Source: Lasiosphaeria ovina
Lineage: Eukaryota; Ascomycota; Sordariomycetes; Sordariales; Lasiosphaeriaceae
Length of the DNA stretch: 64,000 nucleotides
Direction of reading: 5' to 3'
Assembly (NCBI GenBank): GCA_033439765.1
Contig: JAULSN010000010.1
Location: 558,001-622,000, forward strand
How positions within the stretch are numbered: the first letter of the stretch is position 1; each line of letters begins with the position of its first letter. Shown here in pieces: positions 46,154 to 56,466 of this stretch. The notes beneath the pieces were generated by a model. That model was given only the letters and a program-made list of their open reading frames with translations. It did no database searches and had not been told where the DNA came from. Position numbers and translations under genes: made by a program.

Positions 46154-48904
46154 AGAGATTTAGACAAATCTCTCATGGGGTGAAAGCCGAATGACATTCT
46201 CGAGATTGAAATAGAGTATACACCCGACCGGGTTCCACAGAACGAGGCATTGGTTTTGCATGAATGAACGATCTCTAATCTTCATGGATAAATTCATAAG
46301 GTTCAGCGTGTTTCGGCGGCACAGCTTGGATCTTATGTTCGCCGATCATAACGAAGAGGCGAATAATGGGACCCGAGCAACGAAAAACAGATCTACCTGG
46401 GGCACAATTTAGAAGCCGCCTTACCAGCGCGGATCAGCTGATCTGATCCGGTGTTTGCGGTTAGTGGGCAATTATCATCGACTCTGAAAGCACAGTTGGA
46501 GGGGGAAAGGTGATCTCGTCGGTATGAGGAGTGCAGTCACCTTGATCAATACCGGTTGAGATCTATATCGTTCGACGAACAAATAAGACATTGAACAGAA
46601 GCGGTGTGGTTATCTCGTGGCTGTGCTTTCAGTGTGTTATGGGCATAAAGAAGTGAGCGGGATTCCAAGGAGCGGTCCGAGATGGCGGGGATTAACAAGG
46701 ACTGAGGTTAGCAATGGTGTAATGGAAACCACGGGCTGTGAAGTCTGTGGATGCTTTCTGTGCAAGAAAGGTTGCCGAGGCGCGTAACTGCGTCACTGCG
46801 TCACCGCCCGTTTGCATTAGCAACAGATCTCCTTCAGAGGCTGCCAAGCGACGCGCTGGAGCTGGATTTACAGCGTTTCTGCGACAGCGCAGGCGCAATT
46901 CCTCCATCTCGCGCGAGTTCCCGTCAGTGCAATCTCCCCCAGGGAGCAGCGTCGCCGTTGGCGAGGGCGACTACGGTATAAGTCGCTGGCATGATGTCTC
47001 GGGTGTGTCTCAGCAGGCCTGGATGGGGCGGTTTGATCTGGTCCGATCTGATCAAGCGCCGGGCGGCGAGTGGCTGACAGGGGGCGATCCCAGTCTCAGG
47101 TCCGAAGCGAGCGCCATCCGAACCGAATTTGGGATGGCAGCCGCCAAGAATCCGGGGCAGGGCACCCTCACTTTCGACATTGGCGGAAAACCTCGTGGTC
47201 GGGCTGCATTCGTCCCATTCCGTCGTGCTTCCTTGCGCCACATTCGAGCCATGGTGTCAATCATCGCGTAAGGCCTCTGCTGGTGGGAGGCACGGCTCTA
47301 ATCAATGTTGGGGTGATGGGATGCGTGCCTGAACTTCCGGAGGGGGCCGTCAGGCATATAGTAAGGACACACAATTACAGTGCAGTAGGCTGAGAATTGG
47401 ACAAGACGAAGACTGGAAACGACGGCCACCGAAGCGAAACAGACGCATTAGAATGCAAGCGCCCGTTGGGTTTGCTGCACTTGGAGCTCGGATTGCAAAC
47501 CTAGGTCGAGGCCTGTTTCGATGATCAAATGTGCAATTAAGTAGTTGGGTTTGAAGGTTAACGATCAAAGGTCAAGGTGGACTCCGTTCCGTTCATTGTG
47601 GGAATAACCGAGAAATGATGCGACGACTGCCCGCTCAGCGGGAGGGCCAGAAACAAAGGGCGGGGCCTCGCTAAATCAACACGGGTTCAGCGCCCATCCC
47701 TGCTGTGGCCCGCCCCGTCTTTCGCGACGCCGCCTCCACCCGACTCCCTTCCCCTCCACTCCGTCCCATCTTACTCCGTAGACGCTGTCAGCGCTGGAAC
47801 CTCACCTCACCTCACCTCACCACACCACCAGATGGAAGGCAACGACAGAACCCCTTGAAACTGGTTGATGCCGGTACCAGTGTCTCCAAAGCTGGCAAGC
47901 TCAATGGATACGGCGGCACGCCTGCCGATTCGTTGCCCAGCGGCGGTCCATCGCTGGCGGCGGCGGTTGGAATTGAAGACGAGGGTCTCTACCAAGTAGT
48001 GGCCCAAACCATGGATCCAGGGCAGGCGCTGCTGCCATCTGGTATTTTCTGTCCGTCATTCTGTTTCTCGCCTGGCCGCCCATAGTCCCGCGATCACCAG
48101 CCTGGTGGAGCGAGCAGACAATGGGACCAGTCACTGCCGGGTCGCTGGGGACGGTGTCTTCGCTTCGCAATGCGCATCACGAAAATCCCCATCATCCCAA
48201 CACAGGGCCTGATGGCAGGGTCCCAGGGCTGGGGGAGGTGCGGGATCTGCCAAGACCCAGTGGGTTCGATCCGGGGCACAGGCATTCCACTAATCCCATG
48301 CCAAGAAATCTCAAGGAGGCTCTTCTTTCTGGGCAGGGGGGCTCCGGGGGGCTCGCCTCGTCAGACTGCAGGCCCGTGACACAAGACACCAGCGACGGGA
48401 CATCCATTGCCCTACCCCTGGCAAAGACGGCCAACCCCCCCCCCCCCGCGGATTCCCGTCTGGATGGCGGTGCTGTTTATTCATGCCCCCCGAATTCGAG
48501 TCTGGCCATGCGCCAGTATGATCGCCATCAAGGAGAGGATCCGCAAAATGACTCCGTTCCCTAGCTTGCGGCGTCCGTTGTTCTGTCCATCATTGCCCAG
48601 CATCTGATGTCGTGGTTGGCGCTCCCTGCTCTAGGCATGGGTATGTCTACGAGGTATATATCCTCAAGACGTGGCCGCCCTGGATGGTCCTGTCTCTCTT
48701 TTCAGCATCCAACAACGCCTTTCGCTCCTTTTTGTGTCTCTTGCTTGGTTCTGTGAACCCTTTCGGTTCTTATCACTCTTTATTTACATTCTCTTCACTT
48801 ACACCCGCTCGGCCGGCTTCGCTTCTTTCTTCGACCTTGTCTTCGCCTTTTTTGCGTTCTCCCGTCTCCAATACTACCAGTACCCCACCCCATATCAGAT
48901 CACC
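46154..48904. other. 2.75 kb intergenic region before the secreted Ala-rich protein gene
   Basis: No supported gene. Notable simple sequence: (CCTCA)n near 47800-47822 and a C13 run near 48436-48449. The last 300 bases are T/C-rich, as expected for the leader of a well-expressed secreted-protein gene. Frames of up to 177 codons exist but overlap opposite-strand frames and lack any domain. Confidence 0.45.
47800..47822. repeat. (CCTCA)n tandem repeat
   Basis: Four consecutive CCTCA/CTCAC pentamers, read directly, in intergenic DNA. Confidence 0.75.
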
Positions 48905-50011
48905 ATGTATCCCAAGATTGCACTCGTTGCTGCCCTGCTGGCTTCGGTCGAGGCTCGGTTCGGAGAGGAACAGTCTGTTGCCAACGACATCCAGTCTCTG
49001 AGCAACTTTGGTAACCCCGGCGAGGCTGCTACCCTTGCGGGCGCAAGCCCCGGTGTCCTGCTCGCGGGTGCCAATGCCTGTGCCAAGGTAAGAAGATATG
49101 GGCCGAAGAGGAAGTGAGAGTATTTGTCTTGCTAACCTCGAATGCAGCTCCAACTTGCCGACAAGATCGTCGCTCAGCTCGGAAACGATGCGGCAGTCAT
49201 TGCGGTCGCTGCCAAGCTTGTTGCTGCCGAGAAGAACACCAACCCGTTCGCCGTCTCCATCCCCAGCATCTGCTCGGATGTGGATCTGCCCGCCACCGCC
49301 GAACTTCGCGGCATTGTTCCTTTGATCGACCCTGCTACCACCGGCTCGGACGTTGAGAACGCCAACTCGGCTTCTTCTCTCGCAAAGCCGCTTGACGCCA
49401 ACGGCCTCAGCGTCGCTCAGGTTGCCATCAACGCCGGCTTTTCCAACTTCACAGCCCAGGGCTCTGACGGAAAGACGGCGGCTGCCGCCGACCTCGCCGG
49501 TGGCGCCGCTGCGCCTCCTCCCGCTGCCACTACTGCCGCTGCCGTCGCCGCCTCCAGCACTGCGGTTGCCTGCACCCCAGTGACTCGCACCGAGTTCGTC
49601 TCGGCCGCGCCCGCTGCCGCCACCACCGCTGCCGCCGTCGTCGACGACAACAATAACAATAACAACAACGGTGTGGCTAAGTCAACGGTTGCGGGTCTCG
49701 ACTTTGGTCTCTGCGCCCCCACTATCAAGTTCGAGGGTGGCCTCGGCGGCCGCCCGGCCACGGAATTCACCTTCCAGGCCATTGACCCTCTAGTCTCCAA
49801 GGGCCAGCAGGAGGCGCTCAACCCCAACATCATCACCAACCGCATCTGCGACCAGCTGACCAATGTCTGCGCGGCCAACGCTGCGGCCAAGGCGGCTTGC
49901 CTGGCCGCAAAGGCCCAGATCCTGGCGCTGGGAACCCGCAACGCCGACACTGCCAACACATGGAACACGATCCTGGGCTTTGCCGGCACTGACATCAGCC
50001 CCGACGCCTAA
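48905..50011 (+). CDS. Secreted Ala-rich protein of unknown function, 348 aa, 2 exons
   Basis: Exons 48905-49087 and 49148-50011, intron 60 bp (GTAAGA..ATGCAG). Residues 1-18 (MYPKIALVAALLASVEAR) form a signal peptide. Residues 19-150 are a helical Ala/Leu-rich domain with two Cys ('GANACAK', 'SICSDV'). Residues about 165-230 are a linker of Ala/Pro/Thr ending in a run of Asn and Asp ('DDNNNNNNNG'), then a C-terminal domain of about 110 residues with four Cys ('FGLCAPTIKFEGG', 'NRICDQLTNVCAANAA', 'KAACLA'). Similar fungal proteins have been labelled circumsporozoite-like or cell wall protein in genome annotation, which only reflects composition. No GPI signal or enzyme motif is visible. Likely an extracellular or wall protein. 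Confidence 0.8.
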
Positions 50012-51429
50012 GCGAGCAATGAGAAGGCGAGCTCGACTTGGCCGTTTTTTTCTTCTCTAGGGCAATGGGTTAGTTGAGGGCCATAGCAGGTTTCCCGGCA
50101 GGGTCTCTGCCCTCTGTCTCTCATGAATACACGATTTGTTTTTGCTGTGTCCTCAAGGCGTGTGCTCTGGTCTTGCATGTTTCTTGTTGTTGTGTGGTTT
50201 GCGTTTTTTGGAGTCGATCGGTCGTGCTAGATTGCGCTGAAGCATCTTATTGCGCGCGTGTTTGCACTGAAAGCCGGAGGGTTTCGTATCTTTTTCGAGG
50301 TTGGACGGCGTACGGGGGCAGGCATATCATCATGTATCTTCTCTGTACGATACGATACCTTATGACATGACAGTGGAATCTACAAAAGTGACATTTTCAA
50401 GAGCATTTTCTCTAACTATGTCTTCTGCGCCTGTCGTCAGCTGGGCGCCTGGCATTGGTGGAATCGAGTCTGCGGCCGAGCCACGACCAGTGTCCGTCTC
50501 ATGCTCCTCGGGAAGCGCGCGCGGCGGTTCTGCCGGCTTCTCGGTCGGTACGTACCGAGCGACGCCCACAAGCCCGCCTCGTGGCTGCCAGATCTGGGCC
50601 CCGAGATGAGCGGGATCGTATATTATGGGGAAGCCTGGGAGTGTAAGTGGGGGAATCCCATAGGTTGCGCGTCGGAATCCGCATTCCGCCACAGCCCCCC
50701 TCCCCCTTTCTCTTTTCCTTGGGGACGGGACGGGATGGGATGGGCTAGCTGCCAGCCAGCCGTAGGGACGAGATAGCCTGTGCCTGTGCCAGCCCGATCC
50801 CGTTCCCGTCACCCGGTGGGTGGAAGCGATCGGACCTCCTCCCCCGCAGCCCCCTGGACTCTGTTGTTTGCTTTGTGTGTCCTTCTCGAGTCTTTTCTTC
50901 CGTTTTCGTGAGTCGAAGCCGAAGGGAGGCTTGCTGCAATTGCGATGGCATTGATGTCCCCCAATTTCATTTTCTCAAATTGCGTGCGGGTAATGTCAGG
51001 TTGACTGCCGGCCGCGAAAAGCTAGATAGCTTGGTCCAACGTTCCGCTCGGGCAGCCCCTCCTCTCGAAAAAGTCTGGAGAAGATTTCGTGTAGGTAGAT
51101 TGTTGGAGGCAGCGCGCTGCGGGGCGGCATACCTACCTAGGGTCAGGGAAGGGAAGGGCGGCTCGGTGTCTGTCATATAAGATCTCGGAGATCGGCTCGC
51201 TCCCGCCCACCACCGAGTTGGCTGGCTCCGCTTGCTTGGAGAGAGAGAGGGAGAGCTAGCTCTTATATACCGCAGTGCCAAGCCCCAGATGCCGCCGCAT
51301 GCGATGCGACGGTTCATGACTTTACTTTGGATACATCATCATCTCATCTCTACTGCGTGACCAGCTCAAGTGATAACAGAGCCCAAGTCAGAATACAAAT
51401 AATATTCGGGTCAAGCAACAGCAGTCGCC
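50012..51429. other. Intergenic region between secreted protein and medium-chain reductase
   Basis: 1.4 kb with the 3' UTR of the secreted protein gene and the promoter of the reductase. 50680-50880 has C-rich and G-rich runs. No gene supported. Confidence 0.45.
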
Positions 51430-52690
51430 ATGAAGGAAGCACTTGTTAGCAAAGGTAAGAGCGCAGCTTCCGTCCTTTTTCCTCTCCCCCCTTTTCTTTC
51501 TTCAAGGTATTCCCAGAATAGGGTGTAGTTGCCATGTTTTGCGCGACTAACAACGGCCACCCTAATAACCACCCCCCAATGTCCCTGCCCTTGTAACTGA
51601 CCGGCATTCCAACACAGGCCCCGAGGTGCAGGTGGTGGACTCGCCGGTCCCATCACCCAACGACGACCAGGTGCTCATCCGCGTGGTGGTCAGCGGCAGC
51701 AACCCCAAGGACTGGAAGATGGCCGAGTGGTTCCGCAAGGCGCCGTCCAACGAGGGCGACGACATCGCCGGCGTGGTCGAGCGCGTCGGAGCCAACGTGT
51801 TCGAGTTCAAGCCCGGCGACCGTGTCGCCGCTTTCCACGAGATGGCCACCCCCCACGGCAGCTACGCCGAGTATGCTGTCGCCTGGGCCCACACCACGTT
51901 CCACATTCCCCACGAGACGACGTTTGAAGGTCAGCCAGTCTCTCCCAATCCATCCACACAGGAGGTTCCCACTGACACCCATACAGAAGCCGCCGCGCTG
52001 CCCCTCGCCGCCATGACGGCCGCCGTCGGGCTGTACGCGCGGCTGGGGCTGCCGCAGCCGCTCGTCCCGCGCTCTGACGACGCCCCGCCCCTGCCGCTCA
52101 TCATCTATGGCGCGTCGTCGGCGGTCGGCATCTACGCGGTGCAGCTCGCACGGCGCAGCAACATCCACCCGTTGATCTGCGTCGCCGGGCGCGCGCGCGA
52201 CTACGTTTCGGGGTTCCTCGACAAGGCCCGCGGCGACATCGTCGTCGACTACCGCGACGGCGACGATGCTGTCGTGGCGGGGATCCTTGCCGCCGTTCCG
52301 GAAGGCCAGAAATTGATGTACGCCCTCGACGCCGTGTCCGAGGGCAGCTCGCCGGCGAACCTCGCGCGCGTGCTGGACGCTGGCGGCGGCGCGCAGGCCA
52401 CCTTCGTGCTGTACGGCCGCCAGGACCTGCCGGAGCATATAGCTCAGAGCGTGACGACTGTCGGGAGTGTGCACAAGGATCTGAAGGACTTTGGGTATGT
52501 GTATTACCGGTACTTTGCGCGCGGGCTGCAGGAGGGCTGGTTCAAAGGCCAGCGCACGCAGGTTGTGCCGGGGGGGCTGAGTGGGATTGAGACGGCGCTG
52601 AAAGATCTCAAAGCCGGGAATGCGAGTGCGGTGAAGTATGTTTTTCGCATTGCTGAGACGGAGGGGGTTGTGAGTAGGGAGGGGGAGTAG
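51430..52690 (+). CDS. Medium-chain dehydrogenase/reductase (enoyl reductase-like), 346 aa, 3 exons
   Basis: Exons 51430-51454 (25 nt), 51618-51929 and 51987-52690; introns of 163 and 57 bp. The GroES-like N-terminal domain includes 'VVVSGSNPKDWKMAEW', 'IAGVVERVGANVFEFKPGDR' and 'GSYAEYAVAW'. The NAD(P)-binding domain has 'LPLIIYGASSAVGIYAVQLA', a quinone reductase/enoyl reductase type glycine motif. The catalytic zinc ligands of alcohol dehydrogenases (Cys and GHE) are absent, so it belongs with zinc-independent members such as quinone oxidoreductases and the trans-acting enoyl reductases of fungal polyketide pathways. Substrate unknown. The second intron (57 nt) is a multiple of three and stop-free, so reading through it leaves an open frame; splicing restores 'FEEAAALPLAA', the form expected in this family. 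Convergent with the Zn2Cys6 gene across the tRNA. Confidence 0.88.
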
Positions 52691-53011
52691 GGGGTGGTGA
52701 TGGCGGGGAAGGGGAAGGGGGGAAGGGGAAAGGGGTTGTTTACTTTGTGCGCTTTGAGAGCTTTGTCTTGGCATTTTTGTGTCAGGTTGGCAGATAGGTA
52801 AATAGGTAGGTAGTCTATGCTTTCAGGCAGTTGACAATATCTGAAGGCATCTTATTGGGTTTGTCTTGCTTTCCGGGTACTTGCTGTTGTGCGGTCTTGC
52901 ATGTTTGTGAGCGAATCCCTGCGTGCAGCCAAGAACATCCCGGGACAGATAATCCACTCCTCCCTTCTTGAGTCCCACCAAGTGGACTCATATCATCCAA
53001 GAACCATCAAG
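52691..53011. other. 3' flank of the medium-chain reductase gene
   Basis: 321 bp up to the tRNA gene. G-rich just after the stop codon, then ordinary sequence with no gene. Confidence 0.4.
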
Positions 53012-53101
53012 GCCCGCATGGCTCAGTGGTAGAGCGTATCACTAGTACTGACATCGGTCTTATCCATGATAAGGTCCTCGGTTCAACTCCGAGTGTGGGC
53101 A
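53012..53101 (+). tRNA. tRNA-Thr (AGU anticodon) with 18-nt intron
   Basis: A complete cloverleaf can be drawn. Acceptor stem GCCCGCA (53012-53018) pairs with TGTGGGC (53094-53100, one G-T pair), discriminator A at 53101. D arm GCTC/GAGC; anticodon stem TATCA (53037-53041) with TGATA (53067-53071); T arm CTCGG/CCGAG with loop TTCAACT. The anticodon loop is C-T-AGT-A, with an 18-nt intron at 53048-53065 in the canonical place one base after the anticodon. The internal B-box sequence GGTTCAACTCC is present. The AGT anticodon (read as inosine at position 34) decodes ACU/ACC threonine codons. Confidence 0.9.
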
Positions 53102-53369
53102 GTCGCATCCTTTCAGTCTGACCTCCTCTCAAGGGATGGTCGTCTCATTTTTGCTTTTGATGGTGCTTTATTATCCGCATGTGCACAGCTATTAAGACTG
53201 CTCTAATCTCCCAATATTCCTGCTTTGTGAACGCCGCGGTTGTCTCGATTGGCTTTGAACTCTTTCATTTTGCAGGTGAATCTCCGCGTACAAACGATGC
53301 GGACACACACCAACAACAGGGAAAAAATGGTTCGACCCAACTAGCTCAACTTGGAGCCTCAGCTGCACG
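53102..53369. other. tRNA 3' flank and Zn2Cys6 gene 3' flank
   Basis: About 270 bp between the tRNA gene and the end of the convergent regulator gene. The T-run just after the tRNA (near 53147-53153) could act as the Pol III terminator. No gene seen. Confidence 0.4.
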
Positions 53370-55938
53370 TCAAAACCCGATAAACGAGATATGATCGAGC
53401 AGCAATGCGCCCTCAGAGTCGACATGGCACGACCACCCAGGGCACAGCTCGACCGGGTCCTCGATGCGCTGCTGCGGCCCCAGCGCGGCAGCACCAAGCG
53501 AGGCTGAACTCGAGCCTCTCAGCAGAGCCGTGAAGAAAGCCGTTTCAACCCCCTGCAAGTCCCACTCGTCCACCGCGGGCGCCGGGTCCGGGCGGGCAGG
53601 TGCCTGTTGGGCCACGGTGATGCTGGCGTGGAGTGTACTGTTGGCGGCGCTGGGGCGGTCCCGGGAAGGCTCTGGCACGCCCTGCTCGTACCCGTGTCCC
53701 ATGGGGCACTGCACCATTTCGTTGAGCTGGTCGGCCAGGCACAACTGCTCGCTGATGGTGTTGGTATTGGTGTCGGTGTTGGTTCTTCGAGGCACTGGAA
53801 ACCGGAATTCTGGCGAGTCGGGGATTGGCGAGTTGGCGGTCGCCGCCGACGGTTGGTACGGCTGCGGCGGTGCATCTCCCCGTGGATGCGGTCTGGGCTC
53901 CTCTCGTGCGATGCTCGGGCCCTGCCGCGTAACCGTGATAACGCCGAGACGGGGAACGCGCAGGCGCAGCTCTCTGCTGCCTGCACTTGCTCGCTCGTCT
54001 CGCACCCCGGCAGCGTCGGCCTCGATGGCGAGCAGCCGGTGGACCAGCTCGGCGCTGTCGTCCGCCACGGCGTCGCCGTTAGCGTCGCGCATGGACTCCA
54101 TGCACTCGAGGGCCTGGTCGAGCATGGCGCGGTCGCTCAGGCGCTGGTGGGCGAGCACGTTGGCCGCTTCTCGGCGGTATTGGGCGTCGAGGTGGACCAC
54201 CAGCAGCGTCATGGCCGCCAGCAGCGCAAAGAAGTCGACGGGCCGCGAGCACGACGACGCCGGGTTGAAGCTCCGGTGAGCGATAAAGCGCGCCAGGACC
54301 TCGCGGCTGGCATTGACGCACGTCATCTTGGAGTACTCGTTGTCGGGCGTCATGTTGTCTCTGCTGCGGTCGGCGGGCACAATGTGAGGCAGGTGCAGCT
54401 GGATCAGCAGGCCAAAGTAGTACACCTGGGACTCCAGGCGCAACGTCTCCAGGAAGGTGTCGGGCTGCCCCAGGACGAGACCCTGGAAAGTCACGGGCCG
54501 CCAGAAGCTCGCCGGCACGCCCTTCGACACCCCCAGCAGCTTGGAGTCGATGGACTGGGTTGTTTTGAGGTCATCCGGGGTAAAGGGGCGCTCGTTGCGC
54601 TCGAGGATGTGGCACGCAGCGAGCGTGAGAAGGCGGTCAAACTTTCCCAGCGGCGGCTCTCCCTGCAAGACCGCCGGGTTCGCCATGCTCGTGTCCGAAG
54701 ACAACTGAGGAAGACCGAGCAGCAGGCTGAGATAGCGGTCCATGTAAACGATGCGGAACCACATCGCCTGTGGTTTGGCATCGGTCGCTGGGTCGAGACG
54801 TTTGAGAGGGCGCTGGAGGTCTATCATTTGAGCAAACGTCATGGCCCGGCGGTAGACTGCCCATGCCCGCCGAAGATTGCCGCAGTTTGTCTCAAAGGCG
54901 CCCTCGAGAAGAACGCAAACCAGACTCTCGACGGTGCCCTGCATCTCCTCCTTGGTGGTCACCCATGTCGTTGCAGCCGCCACCAAACGACGCATTATCG
55001 TGTCTGGGGGTTCAGACAGGCCAACGAGCCTTTTGCTTCTCGGGCTCTGGAGCGTGAGGGCGAGCATGAGCATGAATTTGGCTAGTAGGACCGGGTGGCT
55101 GTCCCGGGGAGGAAGTCTGACTTCGCAACGCGCTTCTGCGAGCTCCTCGCGTGTCAGTCTGCTATGCGGCTGTGTGATAGCTAATTGGGTGTAAATGGGC
55201 ATCCTGGTGCTCTCTCTGATTATGTAGTCGGCGTCGTTTTGGCAAGGAAGAGCCGCAAGCAAGTATTCGCGCGCTGTTTTGGTATCTGGCAGGTCTGATG
55301 TCAAGACAGCGTGCGGGTCGGGTTCAAGTGATGAGGCGGTTCCGGCGTCTCCAAGGCTCTAAGTGCTAGTTAGAATCCAAAACGAGAAGCAGTTCAACAC
55401 GTGGGCGGCGTACCTCTGTATACGTGAGAGGGGCTTCGTCTGTCGGGGTGGCTGAATTCTCGGAGCGAGCTGTCGAGGCATCCGACCCTGACAGCCGGTG
55501 CTGCCGGTGTTGCCGTAGGCCCTCTGCTTCTGCCTCGGGGCCACCAATGCTACTGGCATGGGCTACGGCTACGCCGGCCTCGTTGCTGGCAAGAAGATCT
55601 TTCATGAGCTCCTCGACCCGTGCAATGCGCTCGCCGAGATGGCGGTTGCCTTTTTTTTCCGGAGCCAGCTCTTCGGGCAAATCCTGGCTGACACAAGGCG
55701 CGCGGCGTCGCTCGCATCCGAGACAGACGTCATGGTCAAGGGACTCGAAAATGCACCTGATCTTGCGCCGCTTGCATTCCCAGCAAGACCGAGTGCCCTT
55801 GCGGACCTTTCGCCGCTTGGCTGGCCGGGGAGCGAGTCGGTCGTCGCCGTCATTGTCAACAAGGTCTGGCGGCGTCTCCACGTCGTCGCCCTCGACTGTC
55901 TCTCGCGTGTCCATCTGCATCATGGAAGTTGGCGCCAC
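53370..55938 (-). CDS. Zn2Cys6 transcription factor, 837 aa, 2 exons
   Basis: Exons 55938-55414 and 55358-53370, intron 55 bp (GTACGC..CTTAG). The binuclear zinc cluster is at residues 52-82 with all six cysteines (C52, C55, C62, C72, C75, C82; 'RSCWECKRRKIRC' and 'CLGCERRRAPC') and a basic stretch (KRRKVRKG) just before it that could serve as nuclear signal. A short helical linker ('LGERIARVEELMKDLLAS') could dimerise. The fungal-specific middle-homology region covers about 260-560 ('MTFAQMIDLQRPLKRL', 'MWFRIVYMDRYLSLLLGLPQ'). The C-terminus is Pro/Ser/Thr-rich and acidic near 'DEWDLQGVETAFFTALL', a possible activation domain. The regulated pathway is unknown; the neighbouring reductase is convergent, not divergent, so no direct target is suggested. 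Confidence 0.93.
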
Positions 55939-56466
55939 TTAATACACATCTCTCACGCGGCGGAAAAAAAGGCTGGTGCAATTTGAGAAGGTTGTTGTTG
56001 TGGACTTGCCAGGATGAGGTTGAGGAATGCCCCCCCACTTCTAAACATATTATTCCGCCGCCGTGACGGCGAACAACGCCTCGCTTTACTCCGACGGCAG
56101 CATTACTAATACAGACGGCAAGCTTACACCATGCCGGTTCGCCCTTGCGGCGGAACAACACCACAGTCCAATCAATCCCTCGAATCGAGCCCGGCACTAA
56201 ACTGCTTCGAGAAGAGTGGCTTGGAATACTTCATCTAGAACTAGCGTAATTCGACCTACGGAGTTTGCGTACTCGGTGCGATCGGGATATTTACTTCGGG
56301 ACATTTCCATCGGGATGTTTCCTTCGGGGCATTGCCTTCTGCCAACAGATGCCAACTCCGTTTTGTATTGGTATGTCTACGGATTCAGCGCCACGGTCGA
56401 ACCGACGGTGCCAAACCGAATGTTGGACCACGTCACCTTTCTGCACAGGTCAGTCGCCTTCAAGTA
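55939..56466. other. Intergenic region between Zn2Cys6 gene and GH7-fold gene
   Basis: About 530 bp with the regulator's promoter and the 3' flank of the GH7-fold gene. No other gene supported. Confidence 0.4.

Noticed and set aside
53607..55085. 492-codon open frame on the plus strand
   Set aside because: Antisense to the Zn2Cys6 gene; its composition is the complement of that protein and no domain is present.
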